Source: an uncultured Croceicoccus sp.
GTDB lineage: Bacteria; Pseudomonadota; Alphaproteobacteria; Sphingomonadales; Sphingomonadaceae
NCBI RefSeq assembly: GCF_947496385.1
Contig: NZ_CANMCP010000001.1
Location: 682,001-746,000, forward strand
Length of the DNA: 64,000 bases
Reading direction: 5' to 3'
Position numbers and translations under genes: made by a program. Below the pieces are notes generated by a model, which was not told the DNA's origin, made no database searches, and saw only the letters and a list, made by a program, of their open reading frames with translations. Shown one piece after another: positions 1 through 8,036 of the stretch; position 1 is the stretch's first letter; every line of letters begins with the position of its first letter.

Positions 1-525
1 GATTTGGATGCGGGTGTCGCCGATCATGGCGCTGGCATGCGCGCCTTTGGCGAAGGTGTCGGTCGTGCCGATGGTGTCCGCCGCCGCGCGCCAGTCGCAC
101 GGCTGCGCGCGGAGCACGTTTTCCACCCCGTCGCGCGCCTTGTCGAGGGGAAGCGGCACGCCGATCACGCCGGTGGAGGACACGAACACGTCGCTCGGCT
201 CACAGCTTAGATGGCCCGCCACCTGCGCCATGATCTGCTCCACCGCCTCGCGCCCACGATAGCCGGTGAAGGCATTGGAATTGCCCGCATTCACGACCAG
301 TGCGCGCGCCCGGCCAAGCCGGACCTGCTCCCGCCCCATCTCGACCTCGGTGGAGCAGCAGATGTTCTTCGTGAACACGCCGGCGACCGACGTTCCCTCG
401 ACCAGCTCAACGAAGGTCAGGTCGCACCGGTCCCAATCCTTGTACCGCGCGCGGGCGATGCGCGGCACCGCGCCCGCGATGGGCGGCATGACGGGAAACG
501 GGCGGGCGAGGGGCGATGTGTCCAT
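1..525 (-). CDS. argJ: Glutamate N-acetyltransferase / ornithine acetyltransferase ArgJ (3' part missing)
   Basis: This is the N-terminal 175 codons of ArgJ; the gene runs off the left edge of the window. The enzyme moves the acetyl group from N-acetylornithine to glutamate in the cyclic arginine pathway. The ATG at 523-525 opens a frame with family motifs: NAGNSNAFTG near residue 81 and SSTGVIG near residue 112. The self-cleavage Thr that makes the alpha and beta chains, and most of the active site, lie beyond the window. It is transcribed away from the small secreted gene and secA, so 526-618 is a divergent promoter region. Family assignment is firm; whether the gene is intact cannot be seen. 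Confidence 0.93.
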   Translation of the reverse strand, partial: MDTSPLARPFPVMPPIAGAVPRIARARYKDWDRCDLTFVELVEGTSVAGVFTKNICCSTEVEMGREQVRLGRARALVVNAGNSNAFTGYRGREAVEQIMAQVAGHLSCEPSDVFVSSTGVIGVPLPLDKARDGVENVLRAQPCDWRAAADTIGTTDTFAKGAHASAMIGDTRIQI

Positions 526-618
526 GGCGGCACCGGGTAATGGCTTTACAGGCACCTCGCAATAAATACCGCGCGCCGCCTTTACGGATGCGGCGGGGTG
601 ACTTATCTTTGCGGCGCA

Positions 619-897
619 ATGAAACGCGTGATCGCTCTTTTTATGTTGATGCTGGGCCTGGCGGCGGTGGTGACACCGGCACAGGCGCGCATGGCATTCG
701 CGCGCACGCAGGACGAAATCGCGGCCAGCGGCGCACATGACGATGGCGCCGCCATCGATGATGCGGCGGCCGCGATCACCGCCTTGGCGAGGCCGCGCGC
801 GGCGGATATCGCCCATCCGGGGCCTTTGCGCCTGCAATCGGCTCCGGCCATTTTCGCGCGGACGGTCATCCTGTCCGCCGACCGCGCCCACGAATAG
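619..897 (+). CDS. Small secreted protein in front of secA (SecM-like position)
   Basis: This is a 92-residue protein of unknown function. I chose the ATG at 619 because it gives a compact signal peptide: KR at the N-terminus, a hydrophobic core of about 14 residues, and a probable cut after AQA near residue 23. An upstream in-frame ATG at 598 only adds an unlikely extension. The mature part is Ala-rich with acidic stretches, then a Pro/Arg segment (ARPR...HPGPLRL) and a C-terminal IFARTVILSADRAHE. No known enzyme domain is visible. It lies 111 bp upstream of secA on the same strand with no terminator seen between, so co-transcription is likely. Gamma-proteobacterial SecM occupies the same position and monitors secretion by ribosome arrest. 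I see no RAGP or RAPP arrest motif, so the resemblance is in position, size and signal peptide only. Confidence 0.7.
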   Translation: MKRVIALFMLMLGLAAVVTPAQARMAFARTQDEIAASGAHDDGAAIDDAAAAITALARPRAADIAHPGPLRLQSAPAIFARTVILSADRAHE

Positions 898-1008
898 CAT
901 CCGGCCTCCGGGCTGGCCGCGTTGCCGCCCGGTTCCCCGGTCTCCCGACTTTGCGCACGAGCCATGGCGCCGTGCATCTTCTTCCCATCATCGCAAAAGG
1001 AAACGCCC

Positions 1009-3777
1009 ATGTTCGGCGCCCTGGCCAAATCGCTTTTCGGGTCTTCCAACGACCGTTACCTCAAATCGCTCGACAAGATCGTCGACCGCATCAACGCCCT
1101 CGAACCCGAATTCGAGGCCATGTCGGACGAGCAGATCACCGGCCAGACCGCGGCGTTCCGCGAGCGGCTGAACGCGGGCGAAACGCTCGACGATCTGCTG
1201 CCCGAGGCGTTCGCAACCGTGCGCGAGGGCGGCAAGCGCGTTTTCGGCATGCGCCATTTCGATGTGCAGATGGTGGGCGGCATCGTCCTTCACCGCGGCG
1301 AGATCGCCGAAATGCGCACGGGTGAGGGCAAGACGCTGGTCGCGACGCTCGCCGTTTATCTCAACGCGCTGGAGGGCAAGGGCGTCCATGTCGTCACCGT
1401 CAACGACTATCTCGCCGCGCGCGACGCCGAATGGATGGGGCAGCTTTACAATTTCCTCGGCCTGACGGTCGGCACCATCGTCCCCAAGATGAACGAGATG
1501 CAGCGCCGCGACGCCTATCGCTGCGACATCACCTATGCGACGAACAACGAGCTCGGCTTCGATTATCTGCGCGACAATATGAAGCACACGCGCGAGCAGC
1601 AGGTCCACCGTCCGTTCAACTATGCCATCGTCGACGAGGTCGATTCCATCCTCATCGACGAGGCGCGGACCCCGCTCATCATCTCCGGCCCGACCGACGA
1701 CAAGTCCGAACTTTACGTCAAGGTCCACGCGGTCGTCACGCAGATGACCGAGGACGATTACGAGAAGGACGAGAAGAGCCGCTCCATCACCATGACCGAG
1801 GACGGCATCGAACATGCCGAACAATTGCTGAAAGAGGCGGGGCTTCTCGAAACCGAGAACCTGTACGATTTCGAAAACACGCAGGTCGTTCATCACCTCG
1901 ATCAGGCGCTCAAGGCCAATGTGATGTTCAAGCGCGACACCGATTACATCGTGAAGGATGACAAGGTCGTCATCATCGACGAGTTCACGGGACGCATGAT
2001 GGACGGCCGCCGCTGGTCCAACGGCCTGCACCAGGCGGTGGAGGCGAAGGAAGGCGTCAAGATCGAGCCGGAAAACCAGACCATGGCCTCGATCACGTTC
2101 CAGAACTATTTCCGCATGTATCCCAAATTGTCGGGCATGACCGGCACCGCCGCGACCGAGGCGGCGGAATTCTTCGACATCTACAAGATGAACGTGGTCA
2201 CCATCCCGACCAACCTGCCGATCCGCCGGGTGGACGAGGAGGACCAGTTCTTCAAGAACACGCAGGACAAGTTCCGCGCCATCGCGCGCGCCATCGCCGA
2301 GAAGAACGAAACGGGGCAGCCGGTGCTCGTCGGCACCGTCTCGATCGAGAAATCCGAACTCCTGTCGCGCTTCCTGACCGAGGAAGGCGTGAAACACGAG
2401 GTGCTGAACGCCCGCATGCACGAGCGCGAGGCCCATATCGTCGCGCAGGCCGGGCGCATGGGCGCCGTGACCATCGCCACCAACATGGCGGGCCGCGGCA
2501 CGGATATTCAGCTCGGCGGCAATGTGGAATTCCGCACCGAAGACGAGCTGTCCGATGTGCCCGAGGGCCCGGACCGCGATGCGGCCATCGCCCGGATCAA
2601 GGAAGAAGTCGCCGCCGAACGTCAGCAAGTGCTCGACGCAGGGGGGCTTTTCGTGCTCGGCACCGAGCGGCACGAAAGCCGCCGCATCGACAATCAGCTT
2701 CGCGGCCGTTCGGGCCGTCAGGGCGATCCCGGCCTGTCGCGGTTCTACCTCTGCCTCGAAGACGATCTGCTCCGTATTTTCGGGCCGGATACGATGTTCT
2801 CGAAAATGATGAACTCGAATCTGGAGGATGGCGAGGCGATCGGGTCCAAATGGCTGTCGAAAGCCATCGAAACGGCCCAGAAAAAGGTCGAGGCGCGCAA
2901 TTACGACATTCGCAAGCAGGTCGTCGAATACGACAATGTGATGAACGATCAGCGCACGGTGATCTATGAGCAGCGTGCCGATATCATGGATTCCGCGACC
3001 GTCGACGACGTCGTCGTCGAAATGCGGCAGGATACCATCAATGCCATCACGGCGGATGCGTGCCCGCCCGGTTCCTATCCCGAACAATGGGACGTGGAGG
3101 GGCTGAAGACCCGCTTTGCCGAGATTACCGGCGAAGACGCGCCGATCGAGGCGTGGATGGAAGAGGACGGCATCGATCCCGAGGATATCGAGCAGCGGCT
3201 CGCTGCGATTGCCGATGCGAAGATCGACGCGAAGATGGCCGACGTCGAAATCGACATGTGGCGCCAGGTCGAAAAATCCGTGCTGCTCGACCGGCTCGAT
3301 CATCACTGGAAGGAGCATCTGGCCACGCTGGACGCTCTCCGGCAGGTGGTGTTTCTGCGTGCCTATGCGCAAAAGACGCCGCTGAACGAGTACAAGCAGG
3401 AGGCCTTCGCCCTGTTTGAACGCATGCTGGAAATCATTCGCGAGGATGTCACCGGCCTGCTGATGAAGAGCCAGCTGCGCATGACGGAGCAGGCGCCGCC
3501 GCCGGTGTTGCCGGACCTGCCGGAATTCCTGACCAATCCGGGCATGATGACCGGCCATGTCGATCCGCTGACCGGACGGGACAATTCCAACGATGGCGAC
3601 GGTTCGCGCGGGCAGGAAGCCTTGTTCGGCGCGCTCGCCGGGTCGAGCTTCGCGCAGGCCGGGCCGGGGGGGGCGGAGAGCGAAAACCCCTGGGCCGGGC
3701 AGGACATCAGCCGCAACGCCCCATGCCCGTGCGGTTCGGGCAACAAGTACAAACATTGCCACGGCGCGGCGGTCTGA
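1009..3777 (+). CDS. secA: Preprotein translocase ATPase SecA
   Basis: SecA is the cytosolic/membrane ATPase that pushes unfolded preproteins through SecYEG. The protein is 922 residues, normal for the family. The ATG at 1009 is chosen because AAAAGGAAA lies just upstream and [19 protein letters not shown] is the usual SecA N-terminus; a longer frame starting at 922 is rejected. Visible motifs are Walker A MRTGEGKT (about 96-103), [14 protein letters not shown] (Walker B, about 208), the nucleotide-binding domain 2 region with NMAGRGTDI, and a C-terminal zinc-binding tail [14 protein letters not shown] that contacts SecB and ribosomes. A strong terminator follows at 3801-3830. The small secreted gene just upstream may share its transcript. 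Confidence 0.98.
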   Translation: MFGALAKSLFGSSNDRYLKSLDKIVDRINALEPEFEAMSDEQITGQTAAFRERLNAGETLDDLLPEAFATVREGGKRVFGMRHFDVQMVGGIVLHRGEIAEMRTGEGKTLVATLAVYLNALEGKGVHVVTVNDYLAARDAEWMGQLYNFLGLTVGTIVPKMNEMQRRDAYRCDITYATNNELGFDYLRDNMKHTREQQVHRPFNYAIVDEVDSILIDEARTPLIISGPTDDKSELYVKVHAVVTQMTEDDYEKDEKSRSITMTEDGIEHAEQLLKEAGLLETENLYDFENTQVVHHLDQALKANVMFKRDTDYIVKDDKVVIIDEFTGRMMDGRRWSNGLHQAVEAKEGVKIEPENQTMASITFQNYFRMYPKLSGMTGTAATEAAEFFDIYKMNVVTIPTNLPIRRVDEEDQFFKNTQDKFRAIARAIAEKNETGQPVLVGTVSIEKSELLSRFLTEEGVKHEVLNARMHEREAHIVAQAGRMGAVTIATNMAGRGTDIQLGGNVEFRTEDELSDVPEGPDRDAAIARIKEEVAAERQQVLDAGGLFVLGTERHESRRIDNQLRGRSGRQGDPGLSRFYLCLEDDLLRIFGPDTMFSKMMNSNLEDGEAIGSKWLSKAIETAQKKVEARNYDIRKQVVEYDNVMNDQRTVIYEQRADIMDSATVDDVVVEMRQDTINAITADACPPGSYPEQWDVEGLKTRFAEITGEDAPIEAWMEEDGIDPEDIEQRLAAIADAKIDAKMADVEIDMWRQVEKSVLLDRLDHHWKEHLATLDALRQVVFLRAYAQKTPLNEYKQEAFALFERMLEIIREDVTGLLMKSQLRMTEQAPPPVLPDLPEFLTNPGMMTGHVDPLTGRDNSNDGDGSRGQEALFGALAGSSFAQAGPGGAESENPWAGQDISRNAPCPCGSGNKYKHCHGAAV

Positions 3778-3800
3778 ACCCCGCGTTCACCCCGGACACA

Positions 3801-3830
3801 GAAAAGCCCCGCCGACCGGCGGGGCTTTTC
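3801..3830 (+). terminator. Terminator of secA (also usable by azoR)
   Basis: A perfect 13-bp inverted repeat, GAAAAGCCCCGCC at 3801-3813 and its complement at 3818-3830, has a 4-base loop. It is followed by TTTT on the plus strand. The A-rich left arm gives a T-run on the minus strand, so it can end both convergent genes. Confidence 0.9.
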
Positions 3831-3852
3831 TTTTGCGGCAGGTGAGCGCGGA

Positions 3853-4449
3853 TCAGAGTTTTGCGATCTGTTCCTTCGCGGCCTTGATGCCGGCCTCGCG
3901 CACGTCTTCGCCGAAACCGACCTTGTCGACGCGGACGATCTCGATATCCTCGATACCGATAAATCCGAAGAATGTCTTGAGCAGGCTTTCCTGATGCTCC
4001 GTCGCGCCGTCGTCGCCGTATTGCCCGCCCTGTGCCGATGCGATGATGAGACGGCGTCCACCGGCCAGGCCGACCGGGCCGTTCTCGCCATATTTGAACG
4101 TCACGCCCGCCACGCCGAGCCTGTCGATCCAGCTTTTCAGCGCGCTCGGAATGGTGAAATTGTAGAGCGGCGCACCGACGATGACGATGTCGCTGGTGAG
4201 AAATTCGTCCAGCACCTCGCGTTCGGGGCCGAAGGCGGCGGCCATGTCGTCCGTATGCTGATCCTGCGGGAGGCGGATCGCGCCCGTCGTCACAGGGTTG
4301 AGATGGGCGAGCGGCATCGTACCGAGATCACGCTCGATGATCTTGGCATCCGGGTGCTTCTCTTTGAAATGGTCGAGCATGGCCTGCGTCAGCTCGCGGC
4401 TGACCGAACTTGCGCCATTGGTGCTGCTGTCGATGCGAAGGATCTGCAT
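3853..4449 (-). CDS. azoR: FMN-dependent NADH azoreductase AzoR
   Basis: This is a 198-residue flavodoxin-fold reductase of the AzoR/AcpD family, which reduces quinones and azo dyes with NADH and bound FMN. The ATG at 4447-4449 starts MQILRIDSS, the usual beta-strand leading to the FMN phosphate loop (SSTNGASSVSREL). APLYNFTIPSALKSWIDR near residues 95-112 and the glycine loop SAQGGQYGD are family signatures. The true start is well inside a longer open frame whose first 80 codons look like noise. The gene faces secA tail to tail and has its own promoter with an embedded palindrome (4489-4505), which points to repression by an electrophile- or quinone-sensing regulator. That role is inferred from other azoR genes; the regulator is not in the window. 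Confidence 0.93.
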   Translation of the reverse strand: MQILRIDSSTNGASSVSRELTQAMLDHFKEKHPDAKIIERDLGTMPLAHLNPVTTGAIRLPQDQHTDDMAAAFGPEREVLDEFLTSDIVIVGAPLYNFTIPSALKSWIDRLGVAGVTFKYGENGPVGLAGGRRLIIASAQGGQYGDDGATEHQESLLKTFFGFIGIEDIEIVRVDKVGFGEDVREAGIKAAKEQIAKL

Positions 4450-4485
4450 TGGGGGGTTACTCCGATAGTGGTTCGATTGACCGCC

Positions 4486-4515
4486 CATATGGTGCGGTGC
4501 ACCATCGAAGTTCAA
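4486..4515 (-). promoter_or_regulatory. Promoter of azoR
   Basis: On the minus strand TTGAAC (4510-4515) and CATATG (4486-4491) are 18 bp apart, about 37 bp upstream of the azoR start. The spacer and half of the -10 box are occupied by a perfect inverted repeat. Confidence 0.5.
4489..4505. promoter_or_regulatory. Palindromic operator candidate inside the azoR promoter
   Basis: ATGGTGC (4489-4495), GGT, GCACCAT (4499-4505) is a perfect 7-bp inverted repeat with a 3-bp centre. Its position across the -10 box and spacer means that a bound dimer would block RNA polymerase. The likely partner is an HxlR-, MarR- or TetR-type repressor encoded elsewhere (inference). Confidence 0.5.
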
Positions 4516-4528
4516 CCCCTGCGCCTGT

Positions 4529-5767
4529 TCATCCCAGCGCGGCCTGCTTTTCCTCCGCCAGCCGGTCGAGTTCGGCGCGGCTCTTGCGCTCCGCCGCGGT
4601 CTTGAGCTGTCCGCAGGCAGCGTCGATGTCGCGGCCGCGCGGGGTGCGGACCGGCGCGCTGATGCCGGCCTCGAACACGATATTGGAAAACGCACGGATC
4701 CGCGCCGGGTCCGAACATTCGTAGGCGGACCCGTCCCACGGGTTGAACGGGATGAGGTTCACCTTCGCCGGCAGATCGTATTTGCGGATGAGGCGGACCA
4801 GCTCGCGCGCGTCCTCGTCGCTGTCGTTCTTGTCCTTCAGCATGACATATTCGAAGGTGATGCGCCGCGCATTCGACGCCCCGTGGTAATCGGCGCAGGC
4901 CTGCAGCAGTTCCTCGATCCCGTATTTCCGGTTGAGCGGCACGATCTCGTCGCGCGTTTCCTTGTTCACGGCATGCAGCGACACGGCGAGATTGACGCCG
5001 ATCTCGCGACCGCAGCGATCCATCATCGGCACGACGCCGCTGGTCGACAGGGTGATCCGCCGCCGCGACAGGGCCAGCCCCTCGGCATCCATCACGATTT
5101 TCAATGCGTCGCGAACATTGTCGAAATTATAGAGCGGCTCGCCCATGCCCATCATCACGATATTGGTGAGCAGGCGGCCATCGGCGCGATATTCGCTTTC
5201 GTCCTCGACCTCGCCGACATCCATGCGCCCCTTCGGCCATTCGCCCAGTGCATCGCGCGCCAGCATGACCTGACCCACGATTTCGCCGGGGGTCAGGTTG
5301 CGCACCAGCCGCATCGTGCCGGTATGGCAGAACCGGCAATTCAGCGTGCAGCCGACCTGGCTCGACACGCAGAGCGTGCCGCGATCCGCGTCGGGGATGA
5401 ACACCATCTCGAAATCATGGCTGTCCGCCGTGCGCAGCAGCCATTTGCGTGTCCCGTCCGACGAATGTTGCGCCTCGACCACTTCGGGCCGGGCGATGAC
5501 GAAACGTTCGGCCAGCCACGGGCGCATCGTTTTCGCGATGTCGGTCATGTCCTCGAACGCGGAGACGCCGCGGTGATAGATCCAGTGCCACACCTGCTTC
5601 GCGCGCAGCTTCGCCTGTTTCGCGTCCAGCCCGGCCTCGCGGAAGAGGTCCGCGATCTGCGCCTTGGGCAGGCCGAGAATGTCGGTGCGCCCATCCTCGC
5701 GCGGGGTGACGGGGCGGGGGACGGGGACGGGATCGATGTGGCCCGGTATATCCATGCGTATATCCAT
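4529..5767 (-). CDS. rlmN: Dual-specificity RNA methyltransferase RlmN (23S A2503 / tRNA A37)
   Basis: RlmN is a radical-SAM enzyme that makes 2-methyladenosine at A2503 of 23S rRNA and at A37 of some tRNAs. The 412-residue reading contains the [4Fe-4S] motif [11 protein letters not shown], preceded by the SQVG segment, and the family segments [12 protein letters not shown] and TLSTSGVVP. The C-terminal [12 protein letters not shown] carries the second conserved cysteine used for catalysis. The start is uncertain: a duplicated ATGGATATACGC puts two ATGs 12 bp apart (5767 and 5755), neither with a clear ribosome site, and the frame stays open to 5893. A start at 5848 would add a hydrophobic, non-conserved N-terminus. 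It is separated from azoR by about 80 bp and is probably transcribed upstream of it on the same strand. Confidence 0.94.
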   Translation of the reverse strand: MDIRMDIPGHIDPVPVPRPVTPREDGRTDILGLPKAQIADLFREAGLDAKQAKLRAKQVWHWIYHRGVSAFEDMTDIAKTMRPWLAERFVIARPEVVEAQHSSDGTRKWLLRTADSHDFEMVFIPDADRGTLCVSSQVGCTLNCRFCHTGTMRLVRNLTPGEIVGQVMLARDALGEWPKGRMDVGEVEDESEYRADGRLLTNIVMMGMGEPLYNFDNVRDALKIVMDAEGLALSRRRITLSTSGVVPMMDRCGREIGVNLAVSLHAVNKETRDEIVPLNRKYGIEELLQACADYHGASNARRITFEYVMLKDKNDSDEDARELVRLIRKYDLPAKVNLIPFNPWDGSAYECSDPARIRAFSNIVFEAGISAPVRTPRGRDIDAACGQLKTAAERKSRAELDRLAEEKQAALG

Positions 5768-6027
5768 GCGCGCGATATAGGCATTTCGTCGCCATTGCGC
5801 AAAGCCCATCGCAGCGCCGCCGACGGCAAGGACACCCGCGCCTTTCATGTCGCGGATTGTCGCGGAAAAACGCGGTGAACAGAGCAAATTCACGGCGAAC
5901 CGTGCCGTGTAATCGGCATTACGTTTGTTGTCCTGCGTTCATGTACATGTTGTTTGAGGTTAATGAAACCGAACCTGCGCTCGCTCATTTCTCCCGTCCA
6001 ACCCATGAGGGATACACTGGAGTAATC

Positions 6028-6687
6028 ATGAAAAAGACAGCTATCGCACTTGCAACCGGCACCGCATTTCTGGGCCTCGCCGCACCGGCCATGGCACAGG
6101 ACGCGACCTTCACCGGGCCGCGGGTCGAGGCCATCGTCGGCTACGACATCTCGAAGGCTGGCAGCGACGCCGACAATGACATCAACGATCAGGACGATCA
6201 GTCCATCGACGGCCTACTTTACGGCGTGGGCGTCGGCTATGACGTCGATCTGGGCGGCGCGGTCGTCGGCGTGGAAGGGGAATACACCGATTCCACGGCA
6301 AAGACCGAATTCAGCGACGGCACCGATTTCGAAGGCTTCGGCCTTGGCCGGGTCGACACGGGGCGCGACCTTTATATCGGCGCGCGCGTCGGCGCGAAGG
6401 TCCGGCCCGATCTCCTCGCCTATGTGAAGGGCGGCTACACCAATGCGCGCTACAACGTGTTGAGCCGCGATGGTGAGAGCGAGATCCGCGAGAATATCGA
6501 CACCGACGGCTATCGCCTGGGTGCCGGTCTCGAATATGCGCTGAACCAGAATACGTTCACCAAGATCGAGTATCGCTACTCGAACTATGGCGAGGCGGAG
6601 ATTGATTTCGACGGCGTGGATTCGAACCGTTACGACATCGACACCGACCGTCACCAGATCGTGGCATCGGCCGGTATCCGCTTCTGA
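6028..6687 (+). CDS. Outer-membrane beta-barrel protein (opacity/porin-like family)
   Basis: This is a 219-residue exported protein. The ATG at 6028 is preceded by GGAG (6019-6022) and gives a clean signal peptide ending APAMAQ at about residue 23. The mature sequence alternates hydrophobic and polar residues as beta-strands do (VEAIVGYDIS, YGVGVGYDVDL, LYIGARVGAKV, YAYVKGGYTNARY-like segments) and ends in ...IVASAGIRF, the terminal Phe that the BAM machinery recognises. It looks like an 8-strand OmpA-N/Ail-type barrel with no C-terminal peptidoglycan-binding domain. Acidic loops (DADNDINDQDDQ) are typical of surface or calcium-exposed turns. The gene stands alone between divergent rlmN and a terminator. 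The exact role (porin, adhesion or stability) cannot be read from sequence. Confidence 0.88.
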   Translation: MKKTAIALATGTAFLGLAAPAMAQDATFTGPRVEAIVGYDISKAGSDADNDINDQDDQSIDGLLYGVGVGYDVDLGGAVVGVEGEYTDSTAKTEFSDGTDFEGFGLGRVDTGRDLYIGARVGAKVRPDLLAYVKGGYTNARYNVLSRDGESEIRENIDTDGYRLGAGLEYALNQNTFTKIEYRYSNYGEAEIDFDGVDSNRYDIDTDRHQIVASAGIRF

Positions 6688-6732
6688 TCCGAAGAGCATG
6701 ACACCGTCCTTACGGGCGGGATGACACAGGCG

Positions 6733-6766
6733 GCGGGCCGGGACCAGATGCATGGTTCCGGCCCGC
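6733..6766 (+). terminator. Terminator of the outer-membrane protein gene
   Basis: Thirteen base pairs with one G-T wobble (6733-6745 with 6754-6766) and an 8-base loop are followed by TTTGCCTT. It lies between two convergent genes. Confidence 0.8.
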
Positions 6767-6787
6767 TTTGCCTTCGTGCTGCAAGCC

Positions 6788-7507
6788 TTAGTCGTGCCGG
6801 AGCCAGCCGGTAATCGCGAGCCGCGGTTCCGCGGCGAATGGCGCGACGAAGGATACGCTGTGCATTTGCGGGACGCGAAACAGGTTGAGGACGTTGTAGC
6901 CCGGCGAAAAGCCGCATTCGATATCGCCGTCCGCCCGGTGAAATTGCAGGAGGCCGCCCCATTCGCTGCGCCATTTCGGCGTGAGGTTGAGGACATAGGC
7001 CGCGACCCTGTTCTTTCCCGCGACGGCATCGTCGTGCGCGGTGAGGAACTGACCCGGGAGGTAGCGCGTGGCCTGCCCATCGACATGCGATATGGCATCG
7101 CTGCCCGTCACGAGGCGCAGGAGAGCGAGGGTTTCCGGCCTGTTCATCGCCTCGACAAAGCGGTCGACCGGCCAGTCGCGCGCCCGTCGTTCGTCCGGGT
7201 CGTCGGACACGCGGATACGATCGTAGACATACTGAAACCCGCCCGTCGCCTGCGCATGGATCGCGGCGGACAGTTCGCGTTCCTTCTTAGCGGTCAGGGC
7301 GGCCAGAGATTCCGGGCCGAGATCCCAGCTCTTCTCCCCCATGTTCAGCGTGCGCCACCATTCGCCATCGTCCGACAGGTACCGATACAGTGCACCCGCA
7401 TCGTCGGGCGCCAGAATATCGCCGATCCGCAAACGGCCATCGCGCGCGAACGACCGCGCCAACACGGCAGCGCGTTCCTCGCTCAGTGAAAGGGGAAAAA
7501 GCGTCAC
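6788..7507 (-). CDS. 2-oxoglutarate/Fe(II)-dependent oxygenase (prolyl-hydroxylase-like)
   Basis: The 239-residue protein has the Fe(II)/2OG jelly-roll signature. A His-x-Asp pair sits in FLTAHDDA (H158, D160), the distal histidine in QMHSVSF (H216), and an arginine in RLAITGW (R229) should hold 2-oxoglutarate. The sequence GGLLQFH and the C-terminal GWLRHD match Ofd1/prolyl-4-hydroxylase-type proteins of bacteria. The substrate is unknown; some relatives hydroxylate ribosomal proteins or translation factors. The start is GTG at 7507, 12 bp after the greB stop, so the two genes are probably one operon. That link to transcription or translation factors is suggestive only. An ATG start is not available nearby. 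Confidence 0.82.
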   Translation of the reverse strand: MTLFPLSLSEERAAVLARSFARDGRLRIGDILAPDDAGALYRYLSDDGEWWRTLNMGEKSWDLGPESLAALTAKKERELSAAIHAQATGGFQYVYDRIRVSDDPDERRARDWPVDRFVEAMNRPETLALLRLVTGSDAISHVDGQATRYLPGQFLTAHDDAVAGKNRVAAYVLNLTPKWRSEWGGLLQFHRADGDIECGFSPGYNVLNLFRVPQMHSVSFVAPFAAEPRLAITGWLRHD

Positions 7508-7519
7508 GGCCGGCCCCGT

Positions 7520-7999
7520 TCATGCATAGTCGATGGCGACAATTTCCCACTCCTTGTCCCCGGCGGGGAGGCGCACGATGCGCACGTCGCCGACCGACGC
7601 GCCGCGCAACGCCCGCGCGAGCGGAGAGCCCCAGCCGATCCGGCCATCGCCGGCGTCCGCCTCGTCATCGCCGACAAGCTGCACGATCCGCTGCACATCA
7701 TCCTCGTCCGCGATGGTGACTTTTGCGCCGAAAAATACGCGGTCCGGATCGGTCGGGGCGCCGGGGTCGATGACGCGCGCCGCCTTCATCCGGCGCGACA
7801 GATGGCCAAGCTCCCGGTCGATTTCGCGCAGTCGCTTGCGGCCATAGATGTAATCGCCGTTCTCGCTGCGGTCGCCATTGCCCGCGGCCCAGCTCACGAT
7901 GTCGACGATGCGCGGGCGTTCCTCGCCCAAGAGATGGTCGTAACGTGCGCGCAGGGCGGCCATGCCCTGCGGCGATATGGGATTGCCCGGTGTCTTCAT
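7520..7999 (-). CDS. greB: Transcription elongation factor GreB
   Basis: GreB enters the RNA polymerase secondary channel and stimulates cleavage of backtracked transcripts. The 159-residue protein has the N-terminal coiled-coil with the acidic tip and YGRKRLREIDRELGHLSRRM, which is characteristic of GreB rather than GreA. The C-terminal FKBP-like fold has the usual GWGSPLARALRG. I prefer the ATG at 7999 (MKTPGNPISPQG), which fits the family N-terminus; a GTG at 8008 would add three residues. It lies 37 bp after the lytic transglycosylase start region on the opposite side and 12 bp before the 2OG oxygenase gene, with which it probably forms an operon. Confidence 0.93.
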   Translation of the reverse strand: MKTPGNPISPQGMAALRARYDHLLGEERPRIVDIVSWAAGNGDRSENGDYIYGRKRLREIDRELGHLSRRMKAARVIDPGAPTDPDRVFFGAKVTIADEDDVQRIVQLVGDDEADAGDGRIGWGSPLARALRGASVGDVRIVRLPAGDKEWEIVAIDYA

Positions 8000-8036
8000 C
8001 GCCCCCACCCATATCGGGCAGGGGCGATTATTGTCA

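Noticed and set aside
988..3762. A 924-codon open frame on the minus strand across secA
   Set aside because: It mirrors secA codon structure in GC-rich DNA, has a His/Asp/Arg-rich composition with no domains, and secA is certain.
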